A stretch of 64,000 nucleotides of DNA from Mariniflexile gromovii (lineage in GTDB: Bacteria; Bacteroidota; Bacteroidia; Flavobacteriales; Flavobacteriaceae): contig NZ_JAGJCB010000010.1 of assembly GCF_017814435.1 (NCBI RefSeq), positions 78,913 to 142,912 on the forward strand, written 5' to 3'. Below are positions 16,152-24,849 of the stretch, in pieces. A program made the translations under genes and the position numbers. Under the pieces are notes generated by a model. The model saw only the letters and a list, made by a program, of their open reading frames with translations, was not told the DNA's origin and did not search any database. The first letter of the stretch is position 1. The number at the start of each line of letters is the position of its first letter.

Positions 16152-17492
16152 TTAATACGGGTCTTCCAAATTAAAACTAAAGGTTAACTCTTTTCCGTTT
16201 CTATCTACTTTTAATCGTATTCGTTTACCAGAATCCTCATAAAACTCTTCAGTAATTTGTTGTAAAGAAAATTGATGCGATGGTTTATTGTTTATACTAA
16301 TTAAAACATCATTAATAAGCAAACCTGCTCTTTCAGCGGGCGAATTTTTTCTTAATTCCACAATTAGGTATGCTGGTTTCAAGGACATTTTATAATGCAT
16401 ATCACTAACAACCTTTATGTTATTCATAGCAGCATCATTATTTGATATTCCTACTTTTTCTCTTAAAATCCTATCATCAACTTCCTTAACAAACCTAAAA
16501 CCATCATGCGCTAGTTCTATACCACTTTTATTATAACTAAAGGGTTCTTTAAAATAAGCATTCTTTTTAAGCGTTGCTATAGCGTTTTTATAATCGAACA
16601 CCCAATTAAATCGTCTTAAAACATTACCAGCCAAACTACCATTGCGGTCTTTAACCATTCTTGCATATAAAACAGAGGTACTATCAGGATAGGCAACATT
16701 GGCGTTTTCTAAAACCAAGCTTTTTAAATGAAGTGCATCTATTTTAGAACGTTTCCCATAAATACTGCCACTTAAACCATGACCTAAAAAGTCATTAAAA
16801 AATTTGTTGCTAGATTTAATTCCTAACGAATCGTTTACAAACAACCACAAGGCATCACTACCTCCAGAATCTATCAATAGTTTTACGGGTATTTGCTTGT
16901 TTTTAATTGTGATTTCAGTATCAATATAAGGTTTACTATTATGAAACTCCAGATTAAATGTTTCACACGAATTGCATTTTTTATAACGATATGCCTCGGG
17001 CTCTGTTAATTTTAAATATTTTTTTGAATAGTTTATTTCAACAATTAAGTCTTTGAAAATATCGTTACCAATAATGCCATGAACAGGAAAGCCTAATTTT
17101 GGAGCTAAATTTAAATTGGCATCATAAATGGCATAAAGCTCTTGATTTAGTTTTATGGCATCGCCTATTTTAAGAATGTTGTTACTGGATTTTAAAGCTT
17201 CAACCGACTCACCTTCACCCAAACCTCTTAAAAATATAGATTCGGTATTTTTGATTTTTAGGGTATCGGAAACATTTAAATAATTAAATATAATAGGTTT
17301 ACTTACACCTGTATCCAACAAAAAAGACAAAGTAACACCATTGATTTCAACAGGAACAATAATGAGGTTATTAATAAGCTGAAACTTGATTTTGTCCGAT
17401 TTGTGCTTGTTTTGAATGATAAAATTATCCTGAGAAAAACCGAGGTTACCTATCAAAAAAATAACTTTAACAAAAAACACGAATCTTTTCAT
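16152..17492 (-). CDS. Retropepsin-like aspartyl protease with PDZ domain
   Basis: About 446 residues from the ATG at 17492 (an ATG at 17501 is in frame but spoils the signal peptide). The signal peptide ends at GNLGFSQ. Two retropepsin-like halves follow, with catalytic-type motifs FLLDTGVS at about residue 60 and LLIDSGGSD at about 207. A PDZ domain occupies about 370-440 (LIVELRKNSPAERAGLLINDVLISINN). Having two D-(T/S)-G motifs in one chain suggests a pseudo-dimer acting as a periplasmic or envelope protease. It is transcribed towards the DUF1573 gene. Its substrate is unknown. Confidence 0.88.
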   Translation of the reverse strand: MKRFVFFVKVIFLIGNLGFSQDNFIIQNKHKSDKIKFQLINNLIIVPVEINGVTLSFLLDTGVSKPIIFNYLNVSDTLKIKNTESIFLRGLGEGESVEALKSSNNILKIGDAIKLNQELYAIYDANLNLAPKLGFPVHGIIGNDIFKDLIVEINYSKKYLKLTEPEAYRYKKCNSCETFNLEFHNSKPYIDTEITIKNKQIPVKLLIDSGGSDALWLFVNDSLGIKSSNKFFNDFLGHGLSGSIYGKRSKIDALHLKSLVLENANVAYPDSTSVLYARMVKDRNGSLAGNVLRRFNWVFDYKNAIATLKKNAYFKEPFSYNKSGIELAHDGFRFVKEVDDRILREKVGISNNDAAMNNIKVVSDMHYKMSLKPAYLIVELRKNSPAERAGLLINDVLISINNKPSHQFSLQQITEEFYEDSGKRIRLKVDRNGKELTFSFNLEDPY

Positions 17493-17620
17493 AGCAAACA
17501 ACTATGCTTTAGGTGCATATAATTTATAAATCTTTATAATGCCATTCTTAATTTAGCATCTAATTTAAATAAACTTTAAGATAATTTTCTCAACTTTGCG
17601 CCTTATAATTTAATAAATAA

Positions 17621-18811
17621 ATGCCAACTATATCTAGCAAAGGGCTTTTAATGCCTGAATCTCCTATTCGAAAACTAGTTCCTTACGCAGAACAAGCTGT
17701 TAAGGATGGAAAATTTATATACTATCTAAATATTGGGCAACCCGATATTAAAACTCCAGAAGGGGCTTTAAAAGCTGTTAAGGAAAATGATATTGAAATT
17801 CTTTCGTATTCTAAATCTGAAGGGTCTGAAACGTACAGAAAAAAACTTGCAAACTATTTTAAAACACATGACATCCATGTATCTTCTAAAGACATTGTGG
17901 TAACAACTGGCGCTAGTGAAGCATTACTTTTTGTTTTTGGTAGCATCATGGACCCTGACGATGAAGTAATCATTTCCGAACCATTTTATGCAAATTACAT
18001 TGCATTTTCTACGGCCTCTGGCGTAAAAGTGGTACCAATAGTATCTAAAATTGAAGATAATTTTGCCCTACCTTCCATTGAGGCATTTGAAAAACTGATT
18101 ACCCCAAAAACAAAAGCTATTTTAATTTGCAACCCAGGAAACCCTACGGGAAACCTATATTCTAAAGAGGAAATCCAGAAATTAACAGCTATAGTTAAAA
18201 AGCATGATTTGTTTTTAATTGCAGATGAAGTTTACCGCGAATTTGTTTATGATGGCGAAACCCATTATTCCATCATGCAAGAAAAAGAAATTGAAGAGCA
18301 CGCCATTATGATAGACTCCGTTTCCAAACGTTACAGCATGTGCGGTGCAAGAGTTGGCTGTTTGGTTTCAAAAAACAAAAGCGTTATACAAACTGTTATA
18401 AAATTTGCGCAAGCGCGTTTAAGTCCGCCAACCTATGCACAAATTGCAAGCGAAGCAGCACTAGATACCCCAAGAAGTTATTTTGATGATGTGATTGCCG
18501 AATATATTGAACGAAGAGATACTTTAATAAGCGAACTTCAAAAAATTGATGGTATTAAGGTAAGCAACCCCAAAGGTGCTTTTTATTGCGTTGTAGAATT
18601 ACCAATAAAGAACTCAGACCATTTTGCACAATGGCTTTTAGAGGAATTTGATATAAATGGCGAAACCGTTATGGTTGCCCCTGCTGGCGGGTTTTACTCC
18701 ACACCAGGGCTTGGTTTAAACCAGGTACGCATTGCTTATGTGCTTAAAAAAGAAAACTTAATTAAGGCTGTACATATTTTAAAAGAAGCCTTAAAAGTTT
18801 ATAAAGACTAA
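17621..18811 (+). CDS. Pyridoxal-phosphate aminotransferase, class I/II
   Basis: A 396-residue fold-type I aminotransferase. It shows the N-terminal YLNIGQPDIKTPEGAL motif, the cofactor region (VVTTGASEALLF), NPGNPTGNLYSKEEI, the aspartate that binds the pyridine nitrogen (LIADEVYREFVYDG), and the PLP lysine in SVSKRYSMCGARVG. It resembles aspartate/tyrosine aminotransferases, but the substrate cannot be fixed. The start ATG at 17621 is clear. A 7-bp tandem repeat follows the stop directly, then murB on the same strand. Confidence 0.93.
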   Translation: MPTISSKGLLMPESPIRKLVPYAEQAVKDGKFIYYLNIGQPDIKTPEGALKAVKENDIEILSYSKSEGSETYRKKLANYFKTHDIHVSSKDIVVTTGASEALLFVFGSIMDPDDEVIISEPFYANYIAFSTASGVKVVPIVSKIEDNFALPSIEAFEKLITPKTKAILICNPGNPTGNLYSKEEIQKLTAIVKKHDLFLIADEVYREFVYDGETHYSIMQEKEIEEHAIMIDSVSKRYSMCGARVGCLVSKNKSVIQTVIKFAQARLSPPTYAQIASEAALDTPRSYFDDVIAEYIERRDTLISELQKIDGIKVSNPKGAFYCVVELPIKNSDHFAQWLLEEFDINGETVMVAPAGGFYSTPGLGLNQVRIAYVLKKENLIKAVHILKEALKVYKD

Positions 18812-18870
18812 ACAATTAACAATTAACAATTAACAATTAACAATTAACAATTAACAATTAACAATTAACA
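18812..18870. repeat. 7-bp tandem repeat (ACAATTA x8)
   Basis: Eight perfect copies of ACAATTA (18812-18867) plus a partial ACA. The array begins directly after the aminotransferase stop and ends 73 bp before the murB start. Arrays of this type are polymerase-slippage prone. Confidence 0.95.
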
Positions 18871-18943
18871 AAGTTAAAAAACCGATACTACCCAATTCCT
18901 ATTTCGTAGTGTTTATTTCATTTAGCTTTGAAACTTTGCTACT

Positions 18944-19957
18944 TTGAAACTTAAAAAAAACATATCTTTAAAACCTTTTAATACTTTTGGTATTGATGCG
19001 CTAGCAACAAATTTTGTTTGCGTTTCTTCTATTGAAGAATTAAAAGAGGTTTTAACATTAAAAAACTACCCTAACAAACTTATTTTAGGTGGTGGCAGTA
19101 ATATGCTGCTTACCAAAGATTATGATGGCCTTGTAATTCATGTGAACTTAAAAGGTATTGAAATAGTTTCAGAAGATGATGATTTTGTTTACGTAAAAGC
19201 TTTTGCAGGTGAAGTTTGGCATGACTTTGTAATGTGGTGCATCCATAACAATTTTGGAGGTATTGAAAATTTATCATTAATTCCTGGCAATGTTGGTACA
19301 GCACCTATTCAAAATATTGGGGCTTACGGGGTAGAGCTTAAAGATGTTTTCGAATCGTGTGAAGCCATGTCACTAGAAACAACTTCTATAAAAACTTTCA
19401 ACAAACAAGAATGCCGTTTTGATTATAGAAACTCCATTTTTAAACAAGAAGCTAAAGGACAATTTACAATTACAAGCGTTACCTTCAAACTAACTAAGCG
19501 CAACCATCAACTGCATATTAATTACGGCACTATTTCTTCTCAATTGGAAGCCATGCAAATTGAAAACCCAACCATTCAGGATATTTCAAAAGCTGTTATT
19601 TATATTCGCGAAAGCAAATTACCAAACCCAAAAATTATTGGAAACAGCGGCAGTTTCTTTAAAAATCCGTTGGTTTCAAAAGCACATTACAATAAATTAC
19701 TTCAAAATTTCGAAGATATGCCAAGTTATCCTGTATCGGATACCGAAGTAAAAATCCCTGCGGGTTGGCTCATTGAAAAAGCTGGTTTTAAAGGCAAACG
19801 TTTTGGCGATTATGGCGTTCATAAAAATCAAGCGTTGGTACTAGTCAATTATGGCAACGCGAAGGGTGCAGATATCTTAAAACTTTCAGAATTAATACAA
19901 AGCACTATTGCACGCTTATTCGAAATTTCAATAGAAGCCGAAGTAAACATCTTATAA
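18944..19957 (+). CDS. murB: UDP-N-acetylmuramate dehydrogenase
   Basis: A 337-residue FAD enzyme that reduces UDP-GlcNAc-enolpyruvate to UDP-MurNAc in peptidoglycan synthesis. The FAD-binding part shows NTFGIDALA, LILGGGSNMLL and SLIPGNVGTAPIQNIGAYG. The C-terminal part has GNSGSFFKNP, carrying the catalytic Ser, and PAGWLIEKAGFKGKRFGDYGVHKNQALVLVN. The only start in register is TTG at 18944, placed inside a CTTTGAAAC string; no upstream in-frame ATG exists. The N-terminus KLKKNISLKPFNTFGID fits the family. It follows the aminotransferase by 132 bp, mostly tandem repeat. Confidence 0.95.
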   Translation: MKLKKNISLKPFNTFGIDALATNFVCVSSIEELKEVLTLKNYPNKLILGGGSNMLLTKDYDGLVIHVNLKGIEIVSEDDDFVYVKAFAGEVWHDFVMWCIHNNFGGIENLSLIPGNVGTAPIQNIGAYGVELKDVFESCEAMSLETTSIKTFNKQECRFDYRNSIFKQEAKGQFTITSVTFKLTKRNHQLHINYGTISSQLEAMQIENPTIQDISKAVIYIRESKLPNPKIIGNSGSFFKNPLVSKAHYNKLLQNFEDMPSYPVSDTEVKIPAGWLIEKAGFKGKRFGDYGVHKNQALVLVNYGNAKGADILKLSELIQSTIARLFEISIEAEVNIL

Positions 19958-19972
19958 TACCAAAGAAATTTA

Positions 19973-19980
19973 TAACTTTG
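19973..19980 (+). promoter_or_regulatory. Putative -7 promoter element (TAACTTTG)
   Basis: TAnnTTTG match 44 bp before the sigma factor start at 20024, in the short gap after murB. Confidence 0.4.
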
Positions 19981-20023
19981 AAGTTATTAAACAGTTAGTT
20001 AACCAACTTTAAACTTATCCATC

Positions 20024-20554
20024 TTGATTTCATCTCTAGAAAAAGAAATAGTTACCCTATTGGAACTTGGCGATAAAAAGGCCATTACCTTACTGTATGA
20101 TAACTATTCAGATGCCCTTTATGGTGTTATAAAAAAAATTATAGCAGATGAGGATATGGCACAAGATGTACTTCAAGAAAGCTTTATAAAAATATGGCGC
20201 TATGCAAAAAAATACGATTCTACTAAAGCAAAACTATTTACTTGGCTTTATAGAATTGCCTATAATACCGCTATAGACAAAGTTAGATCGCAAAAAAATA
20301 AAGATGGTAAGGAAATCCAGATGGATAAATCTACCGTATATAAAATATCAGCGGAAGAATTGAATCAGGATGTTATGGACATGCAAAAACACCTGACCAG
20401 TTTGGACGAAAAATATCAAATAGTAATAAATGCACTCTTTTTTGAGGGCATGACCCAACAAGAAGCCAGCGAAGAACTCGATATCCCGCTAGGCACTATA
20501 AAATCGAGATTAAAGATTGGATTACGTGAATTGAAAAAAATTTATAATCCCTAA
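20024..20554 (+). CDS. ECF RNA polymerase sigma-70 factor (RpoE/SigK-like)
   Basis: 176 residues. Region 2 lies at about 20-90 (LYDNYSDALYGVIKKII, DVLQESFIKIWRYAKKYD, LFTWLYRIAYNTAIDKVR). Region 4 lies at about 120-172 (LDEKYQIVINALFFEGMTQQEASEELDIPLGTIKSRLKIGLRELKK). The start is TTG at 20024; no ATG is in register nearby. The gene is followed 12 bp later by an RskA-like anti-sigma gene, so the pair probably forms an envelope-stress-type regulatory module. Its target genes are not obvious in the neighbourhood. Confidence 0.93.
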   Translation: MISSLEKEIVTLLELGDKKAITLLYDNYSDALYGVIKKIIADEDMAQDVLQESFIKIWRYAKKYDSTKAKLFTWLYRIAYNTAIDKVRSQKNKDGKEIQMDKSTVYKISAEELNQDVMDMQKHLTSLDEKYQIVINALFFEGMTQQEASEELDIPLGTIKSRLKIGLRELKKIYNP

Positions 20555-20566
20555 TTTTAAAACGTC

Positions 20567-21355
20567 ATGAATGCGAAAATAACTACTTTTTTAAATTCTG
20601 GCCTACTAGAAAAATATCTATTAGGTGAAACTACTTCTGCCGAAACAGAAATAGTTGAGTCTCATATTTCAAAATATCCAGCAGTACAGAATTATTATAA
20701 CACATTACAGCACAACTTAGAAATAGTTGCTAAAAGTAATGCTGTTGAAGCCCCTAAAGGCATCTTAAATAACATTTTAGATGAACTTGATGAAGCACCC
20801 GTTGTAGAATTAAATGCCACTAAAAAATACAAATATTGGCATAAGTTTAGTGTTGCAGCTAGTATTATTGCCTTTATGTTTGCCGGTACTTCTTATTTAT
20901 TTTATCATCAAAACCAAAGGTTAAATGATGAAAATCAGGTGGTGGTTGATGAAATATTTGATTTGCGAAATGATATTAAAGCAAACAATAAAAAGCTAGA
21001 TGAAGTTATGAACCAGTTTATGGAACTTAACGACCCTGACACTTATAAATACATCATGCAGGGCAATAGTCGTGCTAAAACTTTAAAAACAGTAGCTTAT
21101 ATAAACCCTAAAGAAAAAACATCAATGATTGATGTCGTGTCTTTACCAGAACTACCTGAAGAACAATGTTACCAAATTTGGGCAGAATTACAAGGAAAAA
21201 TGGTAAGCCTAGGAATTTTAGATCAAGCTGACAGACAACTTAGAGCCATTCCTTATACAGAAAACGCATTGGCACTAAATATTACCATTGAACCAAAAGG
21301 CGGTAATACCAGAGCATCTTTAAATAATATGGTAGCCGAAATTGATTTACAATAA
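20567..21355 (+). CDS. RskA-like anti-sigma factor
   Basis: A 262-residue membrane protein. Its cytoplasmic N-terminus (about 1-85) has the anti-sigma zinc-finger-like fold (SGLLEKYLLGETTSAETEIVESHI) but without the His-Cys-Cys zinc ligands. One transmembrane helix lies at about 92-110 (FSVAASIIAFMFAGTSYLF), followed by a coiled coil (about 112-155). The periplasmic RskA domain at about 165-260 contains LPELPEEQCYQIWAELQGKMVSLGIL. It would sequester the sigma factor encoded just upstream. A strong terminator follows the stop. Confidence 0.9.
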   Translation: MNAKITTFLNSGLLEKYLLGETTSAETEIVESHISKYPAVQNYYNTLQHNLEIVAKSNAVEAPKGILNNILDELDEAPVVELNATKKYKYWHKFSVAASIIAFMFAGTSYLFYHQNQRLNDENQVVVDEIFDLRNDIKANNKKLDEVMNQFMELNDPDTYKYIMQGNSRAKTLKTVAYINPKEKTSMIDVVSLPELPEEQCYQIWAELQGKMVSLGILDQADRQLRAIPYTENALALNITIEPKGGNTRASLNNMVAEIDLQ

Positions 21356-21382
21356 GATTAATAGTTAAAATCCCTCAAAACG

Positions 21383-21420
21383 AAAAGCCTCATTTGCAAA
21401 CTCAAATGAGGCTTTTTTAT
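21383..21420 (+). terminator. Rho-independent terminator
   Basis: A perfect 14-bp stem, AAAAGCCTCATTTG (21383-21396) with CAAATGAGGCTTTT (21403-21416), a 6-base loop and a T-run. It ends the sigma/anti-sigma operon. The rest of the 344-bp gap to 21700 is AT-rich with no gene seen. Confidence 0.93.
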
Positions 21421-21672
21421 TGCTATAAATTAATTCTAAATATAAATAAATTACACGTATCCTTTGTTAAATATGTTTTGTGAATTAAACCTGCAATTAG
21501 AGCTACCCAAAACAACCAAAGTTGTGTTATAAACAATATTTTATGAATTAATATTTTAAAGAGTATTTATTAAAAAGCAGAAAAACATTTATAGCTTAAA
21601 CACTATAAATGTTAAATAGTCACAAACTAGTTTTCATTAAATAAACTTTTAGATATTAATACTTAAATACTT

Positions 21673-21680
21673 TATCTTTG
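21673..21680 (+). promoter_or_regulatory. Putative -7 promoter element (TATCTTTG)
   Basis: TAnnTTTG match 20 bp before the small-protein start at 21700. A T-rich TTTT lies about 22 bp upstream in the -33 position (weak). Confidence 0.5.
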
Positions 21681-21699
21681 CCAAAAATTAAGATAACCG

Positions 21700-21903
21700 A
21701 TGAAACTTCTTTTAATAACAATCGCTTTATTAGGATTAGGAATTGCAGGAATTGCAATAAAAATTTGGGCCAAAAAAGACGGGAAATTTTCTGGAACTTG
21801 CGCTAGCCAAAACCCAATGTTAAACAAAACTGGTGAAAATTGTGGTTTCTGCGGAAAATCTCCCGACCAATTTGAAAATTGTAACGAACCTCAACACTCT
21901 TAG
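21700..21903 (+). CDS. Small Cys-containing membrane-anchored protein
   Basis: A 67-residue protein with one N-terminal transmembrane or uncleaved signal segment (LLLITIALLGLGIAGIAIKIW). A short hydrophilic tail follows with four cysteines (SGTCASQNP, ENCGFCGKSPDQFENC). The CGFCG pair looks able to bind metal or form disulfides. I recognise it only as a small conserved Flavobacteriia protein of unknown function. The glycosyltransferase gene starts 6 bp after its stop, so it is the first gene of the operon that continues through the sigma factor and the Nramp-like transporter. Confidence 0.8.
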   Translation: MKLLLITIALLGLGIAGIAIKIWAKKDGKFSGTCASQNPMLNKTGENCGFCGKSPDQFENCNEPQHS

Positions 21904-21908
21904 CCTTT

Positions 21909-23021
21909 ATGAGTTTACTTGATTTTGTGTTCTACGGTTTTATTGCCGTGGTAGTTATTCAAGTTATCTATTTTATTGGTTTCTTTTGGAAATTTACATT
22001 TTTAAAACCGGAAAGAACTGTACCTAAAAGCATGGATATTTCAGTTATTATCTGTGCAAAAAATGAAGCTGAAAATCTTAAAAAATTCTTACCCTCTGTT
22101 TTATCTCAAAAGTATCCTAATTTTGAAGTTGTTTTAATTAACGATGCTTCTACCGATGATACTCTTGAAGTAATTGAAACATTTGCTGCAGAACATAGCA
22201 ACATAAAAATTGTAGATGTTAAAAATATTGAAGCCTTTTGGGGCAATAAAAAATACCCTTTAACATTAGGTATCAAAGCTTCAAAATACGATTACCTTTT
22301 ATTTACGGACGCTGATTGCAAACCCCTTTCAAAATACTGGATACAAGAAATGAGCAATTGCTTTGTTAATGAAAAAAGCATTGTATTAGGTTATAGTGGC
22401 TATTCAAAAATTAAAAACTCATTTTTAAACAAACTAATCCGCTATGAAACTGTAGTGACTGCCGTTCAATATTTATCGTTTGCAAAAACAGGAATACCTT
22501 ACATGGGAGTAGGCAGAAATTTAGCATATACCAAAGAGGCCTTTTTTAAAGCCAACGGATTTATCAATCACATAAAAGTGCGTTCTGGTGATGATGATTT
22601 GTTTGTAAACCAAGTAGCAACAAAAAGCAATACAGCCATCTGCATCACTGAAGACAGCTTTACACAGTCTACACCAAAAACGACGTTCAACGATTGGATT
22701 AAGCAAAAAAGACGTCATATATCAACAGCAAAACATTACAAGCTAAGTCATAAAATTTTATTGGCATTACTTTATTCAACACAATTACTATATTGGGTAT
22801 TTGCCACCATCCTTCTTGTAACAACTTTTAAATGGCAAATTGTTGTGGCGTTATTTCTACTAAGAATCATACTTTACTACACCATTTTTGGAGCTTCATC
22901 AAAAAAATTGGATGAAAAGGACCTTGTTTTAACACTTCCTTTATTAGAAGTATTTTTAATTATTATCCAATTAACTATCTTTATAAATAATCTTATCTCA
23001 AAACCCAATCATTGGAAGTAA
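21909..23021 (+). CDS. Family 2 glycosyltransferase, membrane-bound
   Basis: 370 residues. There is an N-terminal transmembrane helix (about 7-27), then a GT-A domain (VIICAKNEAENLKKFLPSVLSQKYPNFEVVLINDAS, the DxD-like FTDADCKPLSKYWI and GVGRNLAYTKEAFFKANGF). The acceptor motif QKRRH is at about 258-262, and two or three transmembrane helices close the protein. The architecture matches processive or polyprenyl-linked GT2 enzymes that make envelope polysaccharides or glycolipids; donor and acceptor are unknown. Its 3' end overlaps the sigma factor gene by 10 bp, an unusual translational coupling. Confidence 0.9.
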   Translation: MSLLDFVFYGFIAVVVIQVIYFIGFFWKFTFLKPERTVPKSMDISVIICAKNEAENLKKFLPSVLSQKYPNFEVVLINDASTDDTLEVIETFAAEHSNIKIVDVKNIEAFWGNKKYPLTLGIKASKYDYLLFTDADCKPLSKYWIQEMSNCFVNEKSIVLGYSGYSKIKNSFLNKLIRYETVVTAVQYLSFAKTGIPYMGVGRNLAYTKEAFFKANGFINHIKVRSGDDDLFVNQVATKSNTAICITEDSFTQSTPKTTFNDWIKQKRRHISTAKHYKLSHKILLALLYSTQLLYWVFATILLVTTFKWQIVVALFLLRIILYYTIFGASSKKLDEKDLVLTLPLLEVFLIIIQLTIFINNLISKPNHWK

Positions 23022-23557
23022 TTGAAGCCATTAAGCGTGCCAAGGAAAACGACCAAAAAGCGTTTAATTTTCTATTAGACACCTATTGGGATGATGTGTA
23101 TGGATTTCAGTTAAAACGTATTGAAAATGAAAATGATGCTGAAGATATAACCATTCAAACATTTTCAAGAGCTTTTGACCGCATTGAAACTTTTGATGAA
23201 AATTACAAGTTCAAAACGTGGTTGATTACCATTTCGAAAAACATCCATATTGATTTACTTCGGAAGTCAAAAAACTCTATTTCCCAAGTTATTTCAAATG
23301 ATGATAAATCGGTGTATCAAATTTTAGACGAGTCGCCTTCACCTGAAGATGAATTAATTACCGAACAACATTTAGCAAAATTGCTTCGCGATATAAAAAA
23401 GCTAAAACCACATTATCAAGAAATAATCAATTTGCGTTATTTTCAGGAATTGAGCTATAAAGAAATCTCTATAGAGCTTAAAGAACCTATTAATAATGTA
23501 AAAGTGAAGTTGTTAAGGGCAAAAAAATTACTAGCAGAAATTATTCAAGAAAAATAA
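23012..23557 (+). CDS. ECF RNA polymerase sigma-70 factor without adjacent anti-sigma
   Basis: 181 residues. Region 2 lies at about 12-85 (LLDTYWDDVYGFQLKRI, DAEDITIQTFSRAFDRIETFD, KTWLITISKNIHIDLLRK). Region 4 lies at about 125-178 (LKPHYQEIINLRYFQELSYKEISIELKEPINNVKVKLLRAKKLL). The start is TTG at 23012 inside the end of the glycosyltransferase gene, and the stop overlaps the transporter start (TAATG). No anti-sigma gene is next to it, so its activity may be controlled by expression level or by an unlinked partner. Confidence 0.92.
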   Translation: MEVIEAIKRAKENDQKAFNFLLDTYWDDVYGFQLKRIENENDAEDITIQTFSRAFDRIETFDENYKFKTWLITISKNIHIDLLRKSKNSISQVISNDDKSVYQILDESPSPEDELITEQHLAKLLRDIKKLKPHYQEIINLRYFQELSYKEISIELKEPINNVKVKLLRAKKLLAEIIQEK

Positions 23558-24801
23558 TGTTTGTTAAACTTAAAAACCTAGGTCCGGGATTATTGTTTGC
23601 TGGTGCAGCAATTGGCGTTTCACATTTAGTACAATCAACACGAGCTGGTGCCGATTTTGGTTTGGGCTTACTTTGGGCATTACTTTTAGTAAACTTATGT
23701 AAATATCCTTTTTTTCAGTTTGGACCACGTTATGCAACCGCCACTGGCGAAAGCTTACTAGACGGTTACAACAAATTAAGCAAAGGCGTTTTGGCTACCT
23801 ATTATATTTTAAATTTAGCCACCATGTTTACCATTCAAACCGCAGTTACCATAGTAACAGCTGGTTTAGCTTCTACTCTTTTTGGCGATTTTGGCACTTA
23901 TAACATTGGAAATAAAATTATATCAAGCACCGAAATTTACACTGTTATTATATTAATTGTATGTATATTATTATTGCTTTTAGGAAAATACAAGCTTTTA
24001 GATAGGTTGATGAAAATAATTGTTATTACATTAACCATAAGCACCATAATTGCTGTAAGTGTTGCACTATACAATAGCTCTGAACCACTTTCATTTAAAC
24101 AAATTATACCAAGCAATAGCTTAGAAATTGGCTTTTTAATAGCTTTTATGGGTTGGATGCCTGCACCTTTAGATGTTTCTGTTTGGCAATCGCTTTGGGC
24201 TATTGAAAAAAATGAAAACACTAATCAGTATACGCCACAATCGGCATTATTCGATTTTAATATTGGGTATTTAAGCACCATTGTTATTGGTATTGGGTTT
24301 CTTCTTTTAGGTGTTTTAGTTATGCATCATAGTGGTGAAACATTTAGTAATTCGGCAAGTGTATTTTCGCAACAATTAATAAACATGTATACCAAAAACT
24401 TAGGGAATTGGGCATATCTAATTATTGGTATTGCAGCTTTTACAACTATGTTCAGTACTACTTTAACAACATTAGATGCATCGCCAAGAGTGATGGCAAA
24501 AACTACCACCTTACTTTTTAAAAATGTCTCAAAATTGAATTACACCTTTTGGATTGTTTTATTAACCTTAGGAACGGTTTTTATTTTCTTGTTTTTCGCA
24601 TCAGAAATGGGCTTACTTATAAAGGTTGCTACCATTTTATCGTTCATCACAGCTCCTTTTTATGCCATTATAAATTATATTTTAATTTCCAGCAAACACA
24701 CACCAAAAGAATGGCAACCTTCAAAAAAACTACACATTTTTAGCTGGTTAGGCATCTTGTTTTTAATAGGATTCAGCATCTGGTATCTAACCACTTTATA
24801 A
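23557..24801 (+). CDS. Nramp-like membrane transporter (divergent)
   Basis: 414 residues with about 11 transmembrane segments, recognisable as the Nramp/LeuT-type fold by GPGLLFAGAAIGVSHLVQSTRAGADFG and the general layout. The metal-binding signatures are not canonical: TM1 has GVSHLVQS where classical Nramp has DPGN, and TM6 has MPAPLDVSVW instead of MPHNxxLHS. Mn2+/Fe2+ transport should therefore not be assumed; Mg2+ or another substrate is possible. It is translationally coupled to the sigma factor by a 1-bp overlap. Its transport role is supported by fold only. Confidence 0.85.
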   Translation: MFVKLKNLGPGLLFAGAAIGVSHLVQSTRAGADFGLGLLWALLLVNLCKYPFFQFGPRYATATGESLLDGYNKLSKGVLATYYILNLATMFTIQTAVTIVTAGLASTLFGDFGTYNIGNKIISSTEIYTVIILIVCILLLLLGKYKLLDRLMKIIVITLTISTIIAVSVALYNSSEPLSFKQIIPSNSLEIGFLIAFMGWMPAPLDVSVWQSLWAIEKNENTNQYTPQSALFDFNIGYLSTIVIGIGFLLLGVLVMHHSGETFSNSASVFSQQLINMYTKNLGNWAYLIIGIAAFTTMFSTTLTTLDASPRVMAKTTTLLFKNVSKLNYTFWIVLLTLGTVFIFLFFASEMGLLIKVATILSFITAPFYAIINYILISSKHTPKEWQPSKKLHIFSWLGILFLIGFSIWYLTTL

Positions 24802-24824
24802 CTTCATTTTAAAAGAATACTTCG

Positions 24825-24832
24825 TATCTTTG
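24825..24832 (+). promoter_or_regulatory. Putative -7 promoter element (TATCTTTG)
   Basis: TAnnTTTG match 18 bp before the lipA start. Confidence 0.5.
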
Positions 24833-24849
24833 TACTTTATTTTAAAGAC

